Of a stretch of 64,000 nt of DNA, positions 42,859 through 53,841 are shown in pieces. A model generated the notes under the pieces. The model was not told the DNA's origin, did not search any database, and was given only the letters and a program-made list of their open reading frames with translations. The stretch comes from Doryteuthis pealeii (Eukaryota > Mollusca > Cephalopoda > Myopsida > Loliginidae), in contig CM042152.1 in assembly GCA_023376005.1 (NCBI GenBank), positions 70,052,345-70,116,344 on the forward strand, in the 5' to 3' direction. The position numbers were made by a program, and so were the translations under genes. Numbering within the stretch: position 1 is the first letter of the stretch; each line of letters opens with the position of its first letter.

Positions 42859-43530
42859 ATGGTAGCAAAATTGTTCCAATGATAATAAATATAAACTAAA
42901 ATTTTATCTATTTATCTATTAATGCTCTATCACAGATATTGAGCACTCTTCAAATAACACTGTATGTTGGATTACTACTTCTTCAAGTGTAATAGTGCCA
43001 ACCATACAGATTGATATATATATATTTGATATTTTCAGATACTAGTGTCATAAAACAACATCTAAGTACAAAACATAGCAATAGCACTGACAAATTCACA
43101 TCCTCTAATATACGGAAAATCCTCATCAATAATATTAAAATCCTCTATAAAAATAAAAGATTAAAAAAGCCGAGAGGCAATTAGTAACATAAATAAATAA
43201 CATTCAACACCAGTACTAATATATTAAACCTCTTTAATAACTCAAACATTAACCATAGCACCCCCACCTACAATAAACCATTCTAATCCTTTAAAACCAC
43301 AATAAACCCTCCCAATTGAAAAAAAACTCACAAACAAACAACTACAACAAATAATCCCATTGAAGACGATCATGGATGTGGTTGAAAGGGCTTGGGTAAA
43401 AAGAATTTTTAAATAAATGAGGCAGCTTTTCTACCATTTAGACCCCGGCACAGGAAAATTTACACAAAGGCCAAAAAAGACCATCAAAAAGAAGTATTCC
43501 ATGGTTTTCAACCAAACATGCTTAAACAAC

Positions 43531-43562
<32 letters not shown>

Positions 43563-44039
43563 TTTCAAACATTTAAACTTCTTTATGTTGTTGATATTGT
43601 TTATCACATTTCAACTAATCCAGTCTACACCCTTACAGTTTTAATTTGTGTCGGATGGACTATTTTCTTTGACCGCATTGTTATTTTTTTCACAAAGCTT
43701 CGAACGTATACCCTCTGGTCATCTTCTGGTGTATTTACTTCAGTATCTGCAATTGTGAAGTTCCATCTGAATCGAACAAATGTCATTTCTATGGAACTAC
43801 ACAAAGAATAGTTGACACTGCTGATTCCAAAGTAAATCCACTAAAAGAAGCCTTGGCGGCGGTGACGGGGGGGGGGCAAAGTACATGTTTGAAATGCTGT
43901 GAAAAAGGTAATAGTCAATCCAACTCAAGAATAAATTACAATAAACGCTAACTTATATGTTTAAGCGGGGAAAAAAGGTCCTCTGTTTATTTTTTTAGTA
44001 GCGTGCCTTCATATAAGAGCTCTTCTCAAAAGTATTTGA

Positions 44040-44041
<2 letters not shown>
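42859..44041. other. unassigned spacer
   Basis: (TA)n at 43013-43024 and 43533-43561. AACACTGTATGTTGGATTAC ... GTGCCAACCATACA at 42956-43015 recurs at 49277-49340. No supported gene. Confidence 0.5.
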
Positions 44042-44087
<46 letters not shown>

Positions 44088-44166
44088 ATATAAAGATTTT
44101 TGAAGGCAATTTACAATGTAATATGTGTTGAAAATTATATTTATTTAACTTTTCTTTTCTTTTTTT

Positions 44167-44207
44167 AATTCTAAATATTTTCGGAAAATAAAATTCCATC
44201 ATCAGAG
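44167..44207 (-). ncRNA. hammerhead-like motif, left arm
   Basis: Minus strand: CT CTGATGA T, stem II GGAA / TTCC, GAA, palindromic AATATT, T17, AG. Stem I has only two pairs. Confidence 0.4.
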
Positions 44208-44313
44208 TTATTGAAAGTACTAGGTGTTTTTTTTTTATAGTACTTATCCCATGGCGATACTGTAATAATCTGTGGGATAAGTACTATAAAAAAACACCTA
44301 GTACTTTCAATAA

Positions 44314-44352
44314 CTCTGATGATGGAATTTTATTTTACGAAAATATTTAGAA
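44314..44352 (+). ncRNA. hammerhead-like motif, right arm
   Basis: Same as the left arm with TTAC instead of TTCC closing stem II. Confidence 0.35.
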
Positions 44353-44468
44353 TTAAAAAAAAGAAAAGTTAAATAAATATAATTTTCAATACATATTGCA
44401 TTGTGAATTGCCTTCAAAAATCTTTATATTACACATACACACAATGCTTCAAAGATACTATAAAAACC

Positions 44469-44474
<6 letters not shown>

Positions 44475-44529
<55 letters not shown>

Positions 44530-45110
44530 TGCTGTGTCTGTTAGGTTTGCATTCTAAATGAATTGTGTCGCCAAAACAAAACTCTTCCTGCCACAAACAA
44601 GACTCTTAGTAGCCTGCTATATTACTCAAAAAAGCAAAATTCAATTTATTTACTGAATAACCCTTATATATATATATATATACACACACATATATATATG
44701 GTGTGCCTGTTAGGTTTGCATTCGAAATAAATTGTCGCTAAGATAACCACCTCTTCCCACTTTGAACAAGATTCTTAGCAGTCAGTTATGCAATTTGAAA
44801 AGGCAAAATTTGATTTATTCATTGAATGAACCTTTTATATATATATATATATGTATGTATGTATATGTATATATATATATATATATATACTGTCTGTCAA
44901 TTTTGCATTCTAAATAAATTGTGTCAGCAAAACAACCACCTCTTCCCACCTCAAACAAGATTCTTATCAGCCTGCTATATAACTTGGAAAAGATAAATTC
45001 AACTTCAGGGTAGTGTGGACATAAAGTCAATGGCACCTTGTTACTGACAGTTTGTCGCCTATGCATTTCTGAAACCAAGTGTCACATAGACGAGAAACTG
45101 TCTGTAACCA
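44475..45110 (+). repeat. three about 140-bp units separated by (TA)n
   Basis: Units at 44525-44660, 44698-44835 and 44888-45020 share TCTGTTAGGTTTGCATTCTA, AATTGTGTC, CTCTTCC, AACAAGATTCTTAG. Each is bounded by (TA)n. A fourth diverged copy is at 45745-45860. Confidence 0.85.
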
Positions 45111-45234
45111 AGCACCATTGATTTCATATCCATGCTATATATGTTCTATCAACAATACTTAGTATTATTTACTTATAAATATAGCACATTATATTATCAA
45201 TATATATATATAATTTAATATACCAAACTTGTTG

Positions 45235-45740
45235 GTAAATCCTCGCGGTGAGAAAAATCCCAGCAAATAGTTTGATTGTAAAAATATACTACAAACATCA
45301 ACCAGGGAGAAAAAAATTTTTGGAAAAAAGAAAAGACCAAGATAATCGTACCAACAAAAAATAATCTATTGGTACAATATTTTGGCCAAAAGAAAAAACA
45401 ATTTATATGTATATTATATGCATATATATATATGATATATATATTCATATAAAACTGCCAGGAGACTAAAGCTAATAAGTAAAAAGTGCTCAATACCTAA
45501 GTAGAGCAAATAATAAAGATAAATCTAATGAGTCAGATGAACCTACTAAAAGTTTCGCTTAATGCTCTTCAGGGCTGAGATCTTAATTCACCAAATTTCG
45601 AAATAGAAAAAGAAATCAACTAAAATTTATCTGTTTAAATCCGTGCAATTATATATGTGAGAGTCAGATCTCAGCCCTTAAGAGCATTAAGCAAACTTTT
45701 AGTAGGTTCGTCTGACTCATTAGATTTATCTTTATATATA
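45235..45740. mobile_element. foldback element with hammerhead arms, copy 1
   Basis: 45235-45510 matches the inverted 50645-50890 (AAAAATAATCTATTGGTAC, ATTTTGGCCAAAAGAAAAA). 45513-45735 is an inverted repeat of the ribozyme arm (ATGAGTCAGATGAACCTACT). Confidence 0.85.
45540..45576 (-). ncRNA. hammerhead-like ribozyme
   Basis: Minus strand: AGCC, CTGAAGA, stem II GC ATTAA GC, GAA, stem III AC TTTTA GT, A17, GGTT. Stem I AGCC/GGTT pairs fully (one G-T). Stem II is only two pairs. The opposite arm (45665-45712) has lost G12. Confidence 0.5.
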
Positions 45741-46329
45741 TATAAAGCTGCTGTGTCTGTGTTATATATGAAATTGTGTTGCTAAAACAACTGCTTCTTC
45801 CTGCCTCAGACAAATTTCTAGGTAGCCTGCTGTATAAATTGGAAAAGGTAGCTATTTTTTCTGATGGGTATAGTTAATCTTTGTTTTAAAAGTTTTATGT
45901 GTCTGTTTGTCTACAGATATATTATTCTCGTCCTGCTCGTGTGGAGGGGTTTTGTGTATTGATTTGTTTACTTGTGAGATTTACAAATGCTGGACATTTT
46001 TAAGTGGAATTTCAATGCTATTTTTATGTATATTTTGATTTTTAAATATCTTCAAATATATATAAAATCTTCATGATTTTTGCACAAAACACAAGAAATG
46101 TGTATATATATATTTACTTTGTTGTTGTTTTATTTTCGTAGTTTTATCCGGACATACATACATACATATACACCAACTGCCCTTTATATATATATGTATG
46201 TATGGATGGATGGATTATTGATTTTTTAATTAGTATTTCTTTCATCTTATTTTCAGTCTGTAGTGTAATGAGAAAAAAAAACATTTATTTGACATAACAA
46301 ATATTTATCTGTCTGAATTTTTTGAGTTC
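45741..46329. other. unassigned spacer with unit-4 repeat
   Basis: Fourth copy of the 44.5 kb unit at 45745-45860; the rest unrecognised. Confidence 0.5.
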
Positions 46330-46395
46330 TGTGAAAGCTCCCAATTATGACAAGGAACACCCAAAGTAGGCTAGAGGGCACAGTGGCCAAAATGT

Positions 46396-46440
<45 letters not shown>

Positions 46441-46480
46441 CAAAAAAGATGAGTACAACAGCCCAAAAAATTTAAATGAT
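46330..46480 (+). repeat. E element remnant interrupted by (TA)n
   Basis: GTGAAAGCTCCCAATTATGAC, GGCCAAAATGTTGTG, then (TA)n 46398-46438, then AACAAAAAAGATGAGTACAA. The array sits three bases after the predicted hammerhead cleavage position of E. Confidence 0.7.
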
Positions 46481-46535
46481 ACAAAATATCTATTTGTTAA
46501 TACACTTAATTTAGTCACGAATATTAATTGTATAC

Positions 46536-46622
46536 ATCAAAATTGCATAGAATGAACATCAAAATTGCATCATCAAAATTGCATAGGATGAACATCAAAA
46601 TTGCATAGGATGAACATCAAAA
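46536..46622 (+). repeat. 22-bp minisatellite
   Basis: AAATTGCATAGGATGAACATC repeated about four times. Confidence 0.9.
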
Positions 46623-46682
46623 TCCAGCTAATGTTAAACAACATACTTACTGATCCAAATTGCAGATACACAAAGAAAAGAC

Positions 46683-47285
46683 AACCCTGTCAACTGGGGC
46701 TTTAGAATAAACCGACTGCACCTATGCAGAGGGGTAATACCCCGACTCCCAATGGGACTACTTGTTGGCTGTGGGTAGCATCCTGTGATGCTTAAGGATG
46801 GAACCTTGGTGGCTGAGCTGTCCATGACATGCAACGCTCCACTTTGGTCCTTAGGCTAGACAGGTGGTTGGAAAGGCTCCCTCCAATTAATCGGCTGGTC
46901 ACATCAAGCCTTACTACCTATATGATTGTCTCAATATTGTTGCCCCTATGGCAAGTCCCAATCTTTTTTATCATATATATGCTAAAAGGCGTTGCTGAGG
47001 GTCTTATTGTCTTGAGTATGATGTTAAACTCTGATAGTGAGGTTCCAAATTCTAGAGCTCTGGAGAATGTGAAGTAGCTCTTCATCACCATTACTCCCAG
47101 GTCCACTCTGACCTGGAATGGTAGTACCTGTTAGGGTCCCATCTATGGGTTAGATAGGGAAAAAATGAGTTTAAAAAATGTTTTTAAAAAACTGAGTACC
47201 CATCAAGAATGAGTAAAACAAAACATCTTTGGCATAAAATAACCCAACAAGGGTTGATATGCCATAAAGTTCAACTAACCAACAC
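46683..47285 (+). repeat. family C, full length
   Basis: CCCTGTCAACTGGGGCTTTA head through TGATGCTTAAGGATGGAACC to GGGTTGATATGCCATAAAG. Confidence 0.9.
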
Positions 47286-47318
47286 CAACAAAGAAAAGAG
47301 AAATTTATATTCATTATC

Positions 47319-47412
47319 ATTTCTCCTTGGTCTAGCGCTAGTGAAAAGGGGATAGATTCCCTCACTGTCTAGCTGATACCGACATTAGGCCACCCCGACG
47401 ACTTTACTTTTT
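47319..47412 (+). repeat. SINE-A 3' fragment
   Basis: TCTCCTTGGTCTAGCGCTAG ... GCTGATACCGACATTAGGCC ... GACTTTACTTT, lacking the tRNA head. Confidence 0.9.
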
Positions 47413-48031
47413 TGTTTTATTCATTATCATTAATTTTTAATTAGTATTTCTTTCATCTTAATTTCAGTTTCCGAAAGTAAGTTATTAGAAAGAGATTCCT
47501 TTTCAATCTTGTCTTTTTTTTATAGTCCACCCCACCATTGAGGCCTATTTTGTATTTTACTCAGTAAGTTTTAACTGATAGTTTAAATCCATTACATCTG
47601 TTGAAATCTTTCTTTTGCACATAAAATATATTTTTTCCTCACTTTCCACTCATCAAAGCTATATTTATTTCCCAATAACATCAAAACGTTGTGTTAAAAA
47701 AGACCTCAGCCTCAGTGATGTTGTGGACTGTAAATAATCTGTTTGTTTTCTTTAATTTCTGTTTGTTGTCTTGTTGATAATTTTGACAATTATTCTCAGT
47801 TACAATAGTTTTGTTTGTCAGTTTTGACCTTTTCACAAACTGACAATGTTAGTTTAATTGAAAATTGAACGACCAACGTAAAAAGCTAACTATTTTTTTT
47901 TTCACGAAATATAACAAATATACTTACCATCAAAAGTGAACTCATTTACTTTACAAAACTGAATCTTCAATGTTTCCATTGTTTTCTAAATTTTTATTTG
48001 CTTATCATAACAAATTTGTTATATTTTATTT
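47413..48031. other. unassigned spacer
   Basis: AT-rich, no repeat recognised. Confidence 0.5.
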
Positions 48032-48489
48032 AATTTTGTTAATTTCTCTGAATGTTTGAGATGAGGCTTGAAGATTAGTATTATCTGCGTTATTTGGACT
48101 ATTGTCCCCATCTTCATTGTTATTTGTACAACGTTTCGGCCGATATACCCTCCGTCCTTCTTCAGGTATTTCTTGTCGGACTCGGGAACCTTCTCGGACT
48201 CGGGAACCTTCTTTTTGAACTCAGGAACTTTCTTGTCGTATTCGGGAGCCATCACAGAACTTTGAACCTAACCCTTTATTTATTCCATGGGGGTATCCTG
48301 TTCTCATTCGCTAACCATAGCTGGGGTAGGAGTTGTGTTAATTAATTATTTTTCTAACTGCTTTCACTCAGGATTGAACTCAAATACCTGAAGAAGGCCG
48401 GAAGGTATATCGTCTGAAACGTTGTACAAATAACAATGAAGATGGGGACAATAGTCCGAATAACACAGATAATACTAATTTTGTTAATT
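48032..48489. mobile_element. E element with 13-bp target duplication
   Basis: AATTTTGTTAATT at 48032-48044 and 48477-48489. Inside: TCTCTGAATGTTTGAGATGA start, hammerhead core on minus (48120-48178) and on plus (48386-48425), and a tRNA-like remnant (CAGGATTGAACTC, 48371-48383, minus). Arms pair over about 110 bases. Confidence 0.9.
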
Positions 48490-48839
48490 CAATTTGAAAT
48501 AGAAAAAGAAATCAACTAGAATTTATCTGTTAAATCCGTACAATTATATATGTGTGTGTGTCTGTGTCTGTGTGTGTATATATATATATATATATACATA
48601 CACACAGACACACACGAAAGGATTCCCCCCCCTTCATGTTGCTCCAACCTTTACATTATCTTATCCCCCCCTTTTACCCAATTTATACATTTTGACTTTT
48701 AAACAATCTACCATTTGTTGAACTTTTGAAAAAGCACCTGTCGAAAGGGCCCTTAAGTTTCTATCTTTTTTTCACCTTTTTTTGAAAAATTAATTTGTTT
48801 ATTAGCTGATCTTATAATTAAAGTATGATATTGTGCAAA
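48490..48839. other. spacer with (GT)n(TA)n
   Basis: 48494-48555 matches the centre of the element at 45600-45655 (AAATAGAAAAAGAAATCAAC). (GT)n and (TA)n at 48551-48620. Confidence 0.5.
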
Positions 48840-49225
48840 CTTGTATATAAATTTAGGTGTACTAAAAACTTGTTTATATATATATTGGTTTGGTAGTACG
48901 TTGGTTTGGAAGGCTATTACAATGCAAGTGTAAAGAAAAAGGAAGTAACTATTCATTCATCTTTGATTTATTCTTAATATTTCGGGATAAAGATCCCTTC
49001 TCCAGATGATTACTGAAAGCAGGAGTCCTGGCACTGTTAAGCTGTCACTAGGATTTGTCCATTAAGAAATCTTCTGATGAAGGGATCTTTATCCCAAAAT
49101 ATTAAGAATAAATCAAAAGTAAATGAACAACATCATAGTTACCTCATTTTTCTTTACACTTGCATTGTGATAGCCTTCAAAACCAACCACCAAACCAATA
49201 TAAACACAATGCTTCAAGCAAATTA
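48840..49225. mobile_element. foldback with hammerhead motifs
   Basis: Arms 48890-49005 and 49068-49200 pair (TTGGTTTGGTGG-like ends, GCAAGTGTAAAGAAAAA, TTTGATTTATTCTTAATAT, GGGATAAAGATCCCTTCTC). The ends contain GGCTATTACAATGC and its complement. Confidence 0.85.
49070..49107 (+). ncRNA. hammerhead-like ribozyme
   Basis: TCTT, CTGATGA, A, stem II GGGAT / ATCCC, AAA in place of GAA, palindromic ATAT, T17, AAGA. Stem I TCTT/AAGA is perfect. In the opposite arm (48965-49010, minus) the GAA is intact but CTGATGA reads CTGGAGA. Confidence 0.45.
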
Positions 49226-49335
49226 CAAAAGTCTTTATTTTTGGGAGAATAGTCTTTATATATGTATATATATATTTTAACACTGTACGTTGGATTACTA
49301 TTACTTTTTCTAGTATACTAGTGCCAACCATACAC

Positions 49336-49340
<5 letters not shown>

Positions 49341-49401
<61 letters not shown>
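49341..49401. repeat. (TA)n
   Basis: About 30 perfect dinucleotides. Confidence 0.95.
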
Positions 49402-49404
<3 letters not shown>

Positions 49405-49405
<1 letters not shown>

Positions 49406-49862
49406 AAAAAGGGAAATAAATCCAATGGTATGAAATTATGAAAAAAACAAATATTCAAAGGTTGTATTTATTTATAAAGGATAGTATGCCAGTGTTCAAA
49501 CATTTCGTTTTTTTTTTGGGGGGGGGTAACCATCCTCAGGGCAATGTTATAATACTTCATCCAAAAAGTCATTTTTAAATTTTTCATATTATACATTTTA
49601 TTTTTCATTTGAAAATAATTTTCTGGATGAAGTATCATAACATTGCTTCTTATCATCTTCTTGAAGATGGTTTGAACATTAAACATACTATTTTTTAAAA
49701 AACATCCATTCACTGTTTAGACAACTCTTTTTCCATCCTAATTATAAATTAATAAAAAAAAAACATTTTAATGTTGACTTCACCACCAAGAATAAATTCA
49801 TCTTTTTTAGAATACTTTGTTTTTCTATTTCTACATACTGTCAGATTTTTTTCATATTTTAC

Positions 49863-49910
<48 letters not shown>

Positions 49911-50411
49911 TATTATAATGGAGATTGTGGGTTTGTCTGTCTGTAACCGAAACTATATTACTATACAAATCACAATTCCCTTTGTTATTTACATCACATT
50001 CTCTATGATTTTATTTTTATTTAAACCTCAATTATTAATAAAATTGTTTTACATCATTAAGTTTTTTTTTTGGGGGGGGGGGTAACCATCCTCAGGGCAA
50101 TGTTATAATACTTCATCCAAAAAGTTATTTTTAAATTTTTCATATTATACATTTTATTTTTCATTTGAAAATAATTTTCATAACATTGCTTCTTATCATC
50201 TTCTTGAAGATGGTTTGAACATTAAACATACTATTTTTTAAAAAAACATCCATTCACTGTTTAGACAACTCTTTTTCTATCCTAATTATAAATTAATAAA
50301 AAAGAAAAAAACATTTTAATGTTGACTTCACCACCAAGAATAAATTCATCTTTTTTAGAATACTTTGTTTTCTATTTTCTACATACTGTCAGATTTATTT
50401 TCATATTTCAC

Positions 50412-50450
<39 letters not shown>
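49405..50450 (+). repeat. direct duplication of about 380 bp
   Basis: 49510-49905 and 50072-50445 are close to identical: GGGGGTAACCATCCTCAGGG, ATAATACTTCATCCAAAAAG, TCTTCTTGAAGATGGTTTGA, ATGTTGACTTCACCACCAAG, both ending in (TA)n. At 49500-49540 the minus strand shows CTGAGGATGGTTACC ... AACGAAATG, another hammerhead-like remnant. Confidence 0.9.
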
Positions 50451-50451
<1 letters not shown>

Positions 50452-50474
50452 AAGATAATCTACTGAGTCAGACG

Positions 50475-50511
50475 AACCTACTATTAGTTTCGCATAAAGC
50501 TCTTCAGGGCT
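50475..50511 (-). ncRNA. hammerhead-like ribozyme, left arm
   Basis: Minus strand: AGCC, CTGAAGA, GC TTTAT GC, GAA, AC TAATA GT, A17, GGTT. Confidence 0.5.
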
Positions 50512-50536
50512 AAAATCTGAATCTGAGTCAGATTTT

Positions 50537-50573
50537 AGCCCTGAAGAGCTTTATGCGAAACTAACAGTAGGTT
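50537..50573 (+). ncRNA. hammerhead-like ribozyme, right arm
   Basis: AGCC, CTGAAGA, GC TTTAT GC, GAA, AC TAACA GT, A17, GGTT. Stem I and III as in the left arm; loop of stem III differs by one base. Confidence 0.55.
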
Positions 50574-50894
50574 CGTCTGACTCAGTAGATTATCTTTATT
50601 ACTTGGCTCTACTTAGGTATCGAGCACTTTTTACAGATTAGCTTCTCCTAGCGGTTATATGAATATATATATATCTTATATACATATATATACATATAAA
50701 TTGTTTTTTCTTTTGGCCAAATACTATACCAATAGATTATTTTTTGTTGGTACGAATATCTTGGTCTTTTCTTTTTTTCAAAAAATTTTTTCTTCCTGAT
50801 TGATGTTTGGTAGTATATTTTTACAATCAAACTCTCTGCCGGTTTTTTCTCTCCGCAAGGATCTACCAACACGCTTGGTATATTAAATTATATA

Positions 50895-51200
50895 TATAAT
50901 GTTGAAAGGAAAAATAAATAAAGAAAAGAAAATGTTAAATGGATAAAATAGATTTACTAACACATGTTTCAGCCAGGAGTTTGATCATGTACACATGTAT
51001 TCTATTTATTATTATTTTTTTTTTAAATAATAATAATAGAAAATTATAAAATCTTTAAGCATACAAAGAAAAACGGCCTTCATCAGAGTAAAATGTTTGA
51101 TATTTGAAGTTAAAACGGTCAAAATACAGAGAATTTGAAGTGTTCGAAAAAAGAACTTTAAAAAAAATTATTTGAGAGACGCTCCACAGCAAAATAAGAT
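50895..51200 (+). mobile_element. foldback element I, single arm
   Basis: Close match to 27905-28240 (AAAGAAAATGTTAAATGGAT, TTTAAGCATACAAAGAAAAA, TTGATATTTGAAGTTAAAAC). Confidence 0.8.
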
Positions 51201-51699
51201 AGTGATGTTGTGTGACAGTCACAGTTATTATTGACTTGTGCAAAGAAAAGTTAAGGTTCTGTTAATATATGATTTAGAATTTGTTTTTTATTCTAGCGAA
51301 ATATGTGTGTTTATATTGGTGAATTTATTTGTTTTTAATATGATCTTAGTGATTATTGTTAAATTTTTTTCAATATATATATATATATATTTTTTTTTTT
51401 TTTCAATATATATATATATTGATAGTAGTATTTAAAACAAAAACTCACACTGTTTTAGTGATAGTGCACAATATACAGGATAGATCTGCCTAATAGTTGA
51501 ATATTGAGCAATGATTAAAAACGATTATTAAAAATTAAAAACCATTAAAATCACAGCCATCACAAGTGTCCCATACAACTATTAAGTGCAGATCTGATGT
51601 ATTGGGAAACTGACAGTTGTATTGAACACTTGTGATGGCTGTGATTTTAATGGTTTTTTAATTCTTAATAGTTGTTTTCAATCGTTGAGCAATATTCCA

Positions 51700-51735
<36 letters not shown>

Positions 51736-51740
51736 CACAC
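51201..51740. repeat. (TA)n, hairpin, (TA)n
   Basis: (TA)n and T runs at 51375-51421. A hairpin has arms AACCATTAAAATCACAGCCA + TCACAAGTGT (51540-51570) and the complement (51625-51658). (TA)n at 51702-51730. Confidence 0.8.
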
Positions 51741-51970
51741 CAACCCCTCTACATGAGCAGGATGTGACACAAAGTTAATTCCTTAAGCAGAGTTTAACAG
51801 GTTTGAATTCAGAGTTTTCCTTCTCCTAGATTGGTTGCCTAACCTAACTTAAAGAGCTGTCTGCTCTATTTACTGATAGCTGGAGGAAGAATAATTGGAT
51901 TCATACCTTTTGCAAGTGTATTAGTTATGTGAAATGCAAACAGCCTTGTCCAGAATTTGAACTCATCTCG

Positions 51971-51972
<2 letters not shown>
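51741..51972 (-). repeat. SINE-B
   Basis: CAACCCCTCTACATGAGCAG tail first, GCAAACAGCCTTGTCCAGAA near the head; the A-box end is lost at a (TA)n array (51975-52010). Confidence 0.9.
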
Positions 51973-52014
<42 letters not shown>

Positions 52015-52021
52015 AATAAGT

Positions 52022-52285
52022 GGAGGTGCCTGGTGTAATGGTTATTGTCATAGAAAATGGAAATGGCGAGATGATTTCAAATCCTGGACGAGGCTGTTTG
52101 CATTTCACATAGTGCTAATACCCTTGGGGAAAGTATGTTCAAATCCTGGACGAGGCTGTAAGTTTTCATGGGTTCTTTAGCCATGGTATGACAACTGGTA
52201 TTGAATTCTGAATTCAAACCAGCTAAAAAATTGACCTTGTGTTGCATCCTGCTCATAGTAGTGGAGGGGCTAGGTAAATACATAC
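52022..52285 (+). repeat. SINE-B
   Basis: GGAGGTGCCTGGTGTAATGG head, TTCAAATCCTGGACGAGGCT present twice, tail GGTAAATACATAC. Confidence 0.85.
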
Positions 52286-52531
52286 AGCATTATATTTCTT
52301 TGGATGACTTCCCCATCCACAATTCATAATCTTGAGATGAATTTTCAGAATTTTCAGTCACATGGAGCTAGGTCTGGTGAGTATGGAAAGTGCCGAACTT
52401 GCACAGTCTTGTGTTTCGATAAAACTTGCTGATCAAAAAGTATTGAGACTAGTGAGTAAAAAAAAAAAAAAAAAAACCAATAAAGGATGTAGTATTGGCG
52501 CTAACTCATCTAGATTTAGTCAACTTTATCA
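52286..52531. other. unassigned spacer with poly-A
   Basis: Poly-A at 52458-52476; otherwise nothing. Confidence 0.45.
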
Positions 52532-52820
52532 CAGTGATGCTGATAGCTTTTTGATTTAGTGCATCCTGGGACACACATATTTACTTTGAATGAGTCCCCG
52601 GGAAAATTTATGGTTCCAAACTAAAGCCGTCTAACCCCTACCTTGTAACCTATCCTGTGTAATTCATTTCTAAGAAACTATTGAAATGTATTTACAATTA
52701 GCTTGAAATGGTGAGGGAAGAAAAAAGAAAAAATACTGGGATGCATGGATACAATTTTACTGCATCCTTTTAGATTTTTGTGTGTCAGGGATGCAGGACG
52801 CATACCTATCAGCATCTCTG
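52532..52820 (+). mobile_element. family D, uninterrupted
   Basis: CAGTGATGCTGATAGC to CCTATCAGCATCTCTG, 289 bases; no internal insertion at the position corresponding to 29810. Confidence 0.85.
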
Positions 52821-52924
52821 TTATTATATAAAATTGCTCAGCTGTGCATGCATTTTCAATTAAATTTTTAAAACTTCTAAATTTAGATATTCGGTCTAGA
52901 TACTTTTTGGTCACACCTTGTGTG

Positions 52925-53175
52925 TGTTTGTTTTGTTTTATGGTATATCAACCATAGTGGGTTATTTAATGCCGGCAAAGTTTGGTAAGATTCATAGCGA
53001 TAGTTTGGAAGAAAATTTTTTAAACTCAATTTTTTCTTTGTCAACATATTTTCTATTTAACCCATAGATGGAACCCTAACAGGTACTACCAATCTGGGTC
53101 ATAGTGGACCTGGGAGCAATGGTGATGAAGGGGTACTCTACATTCCCCAGACCTCCAGAATTGGAACCTTGTGTG
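52925..53175 (-). repeat. family C, 3' half
   Basis: GTGGGTTATTTAATGCCGGC tail, TTTAACCCATAGATGGAACC, GGTACTACCAATCTGG. Confidence 0.85.
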
Positions 53176-53282
53176 TGTGAACATAAACATACACACACAT
53201 ACACATTTTGGAACAACAATGCTTTCCGGTTTTAATTTAAATTATTTTCTGCTTCTCTCTCGATGAGTCCGGATTAAAAACA

Positions 53283-53331
53283 AGCTCTGATGATGATTTT
53301 TTATAAATCGAAATATTGTTCAATATTAGCT
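53283..53331 (+). ncRNA. hammerhead ribozyme candidate with long stem III
   Basis: AGCT, CTGATGA, T, stem II GATTT / AAATC, GAA, stem III ATATTG TT CAATAT, T17, AGCT. Stem I is four perfect pairs, stem II five, stem III six with a TT loop. Only the T between A9 and stem II departs from the consensus. (TA)n at 53401-53452 lies downstream. Confidence 0.65.
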
Positions 53332-53397
53332 ATGAAAATGATATAAAATATTTTCAATTTAACAGTATTGTGTGTTCTCATACCCTTTTATCTATAA

Positions 53398-53400
<3 letters not shown>

Positions 53401-53455
<55 letters not shown>

Positions 53456-53510
53456 GTAGAAAATTTTTTTTCTCTCTACCACAGTTTTAGTGTTCAATGT
53501 ATTCAATTAA

Positions 53511-53553
<43 letters not shown>
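53401..53553. repeat. two (TA)n arrays around a ribozyme remnant
   Basis: (TA)n at 53401-53452 and 53515-53552. The 60 bases between (CTCTCTACCACAGTTTTAGTG) match part of the 63727 ribozyme family. Confidence 0.8.
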
Positions 53554-53556
<3 letters not shown>

Positions 53557-53700
53557 CAGGAAAAATAGAAATGAATCGAACAGTATGTAAGTATATAAAA
53601 ACGAAAAAACAAGTATGAGGAACAAACAGAAGCCACAACACACTAACAAAAACAAAGGTTCACAAACTTTTGCTTGTCGAAAATTTCTTTCTACAATAAT

Positions 53701-53748
53701 GATAGCCCTGATGATGGTTTGATGAACAACCCGAAATGTTATCGCATC
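53701..53748 (+). ncRNA. hammerhead-like ribozyme
   Basis: GATAGC C CTGATGA, stem II GGTT / AACC bounded by a T-C mismatch, GAA, stem III AT GTT AT, C17, GCATC. Stem I pairs as GC/GC plus GAT/ATC with a bulged A. Confidence 0.5.
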
Positions 53749-53841
53749 TGCTAAGTAAAAATATCCTTCTAAACACCTTATTGTTTTTTCCTTTTTATAT
53801 ACTTATATATATATACATACATATATTCAATGGATATTGGT

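Larger units (their letters stand above)
44042..44450. mobile_element. long foldback with two hammerhead motifs
   Basis: (TA)n at 44042-44084, then arms 44090-44240 and 44260-44437, nearly perfect, with a loop of about 20 bases. The ends carry TTGAAGGCAATTTACAATG and its complement. Confidence 0.9.
50448..50890. mobile_element. foldback with hammerhead arms, copy 2
   Basis: 50448-50600 is an almost perfect hairpin (AATAAAGATAATCTACTGAG / complement) and 50645-50890 is the unique part, inverted relative to copy 1 at 45235. Confidence 0.9.

Noticed and set aside
51055..51100. Further hammerhead in foldback I (CTGATGAAGGCCG on minus)
   Set aside because: No GAAA follows at a plausible distance and no stem II or stem I pairing could be drawn.
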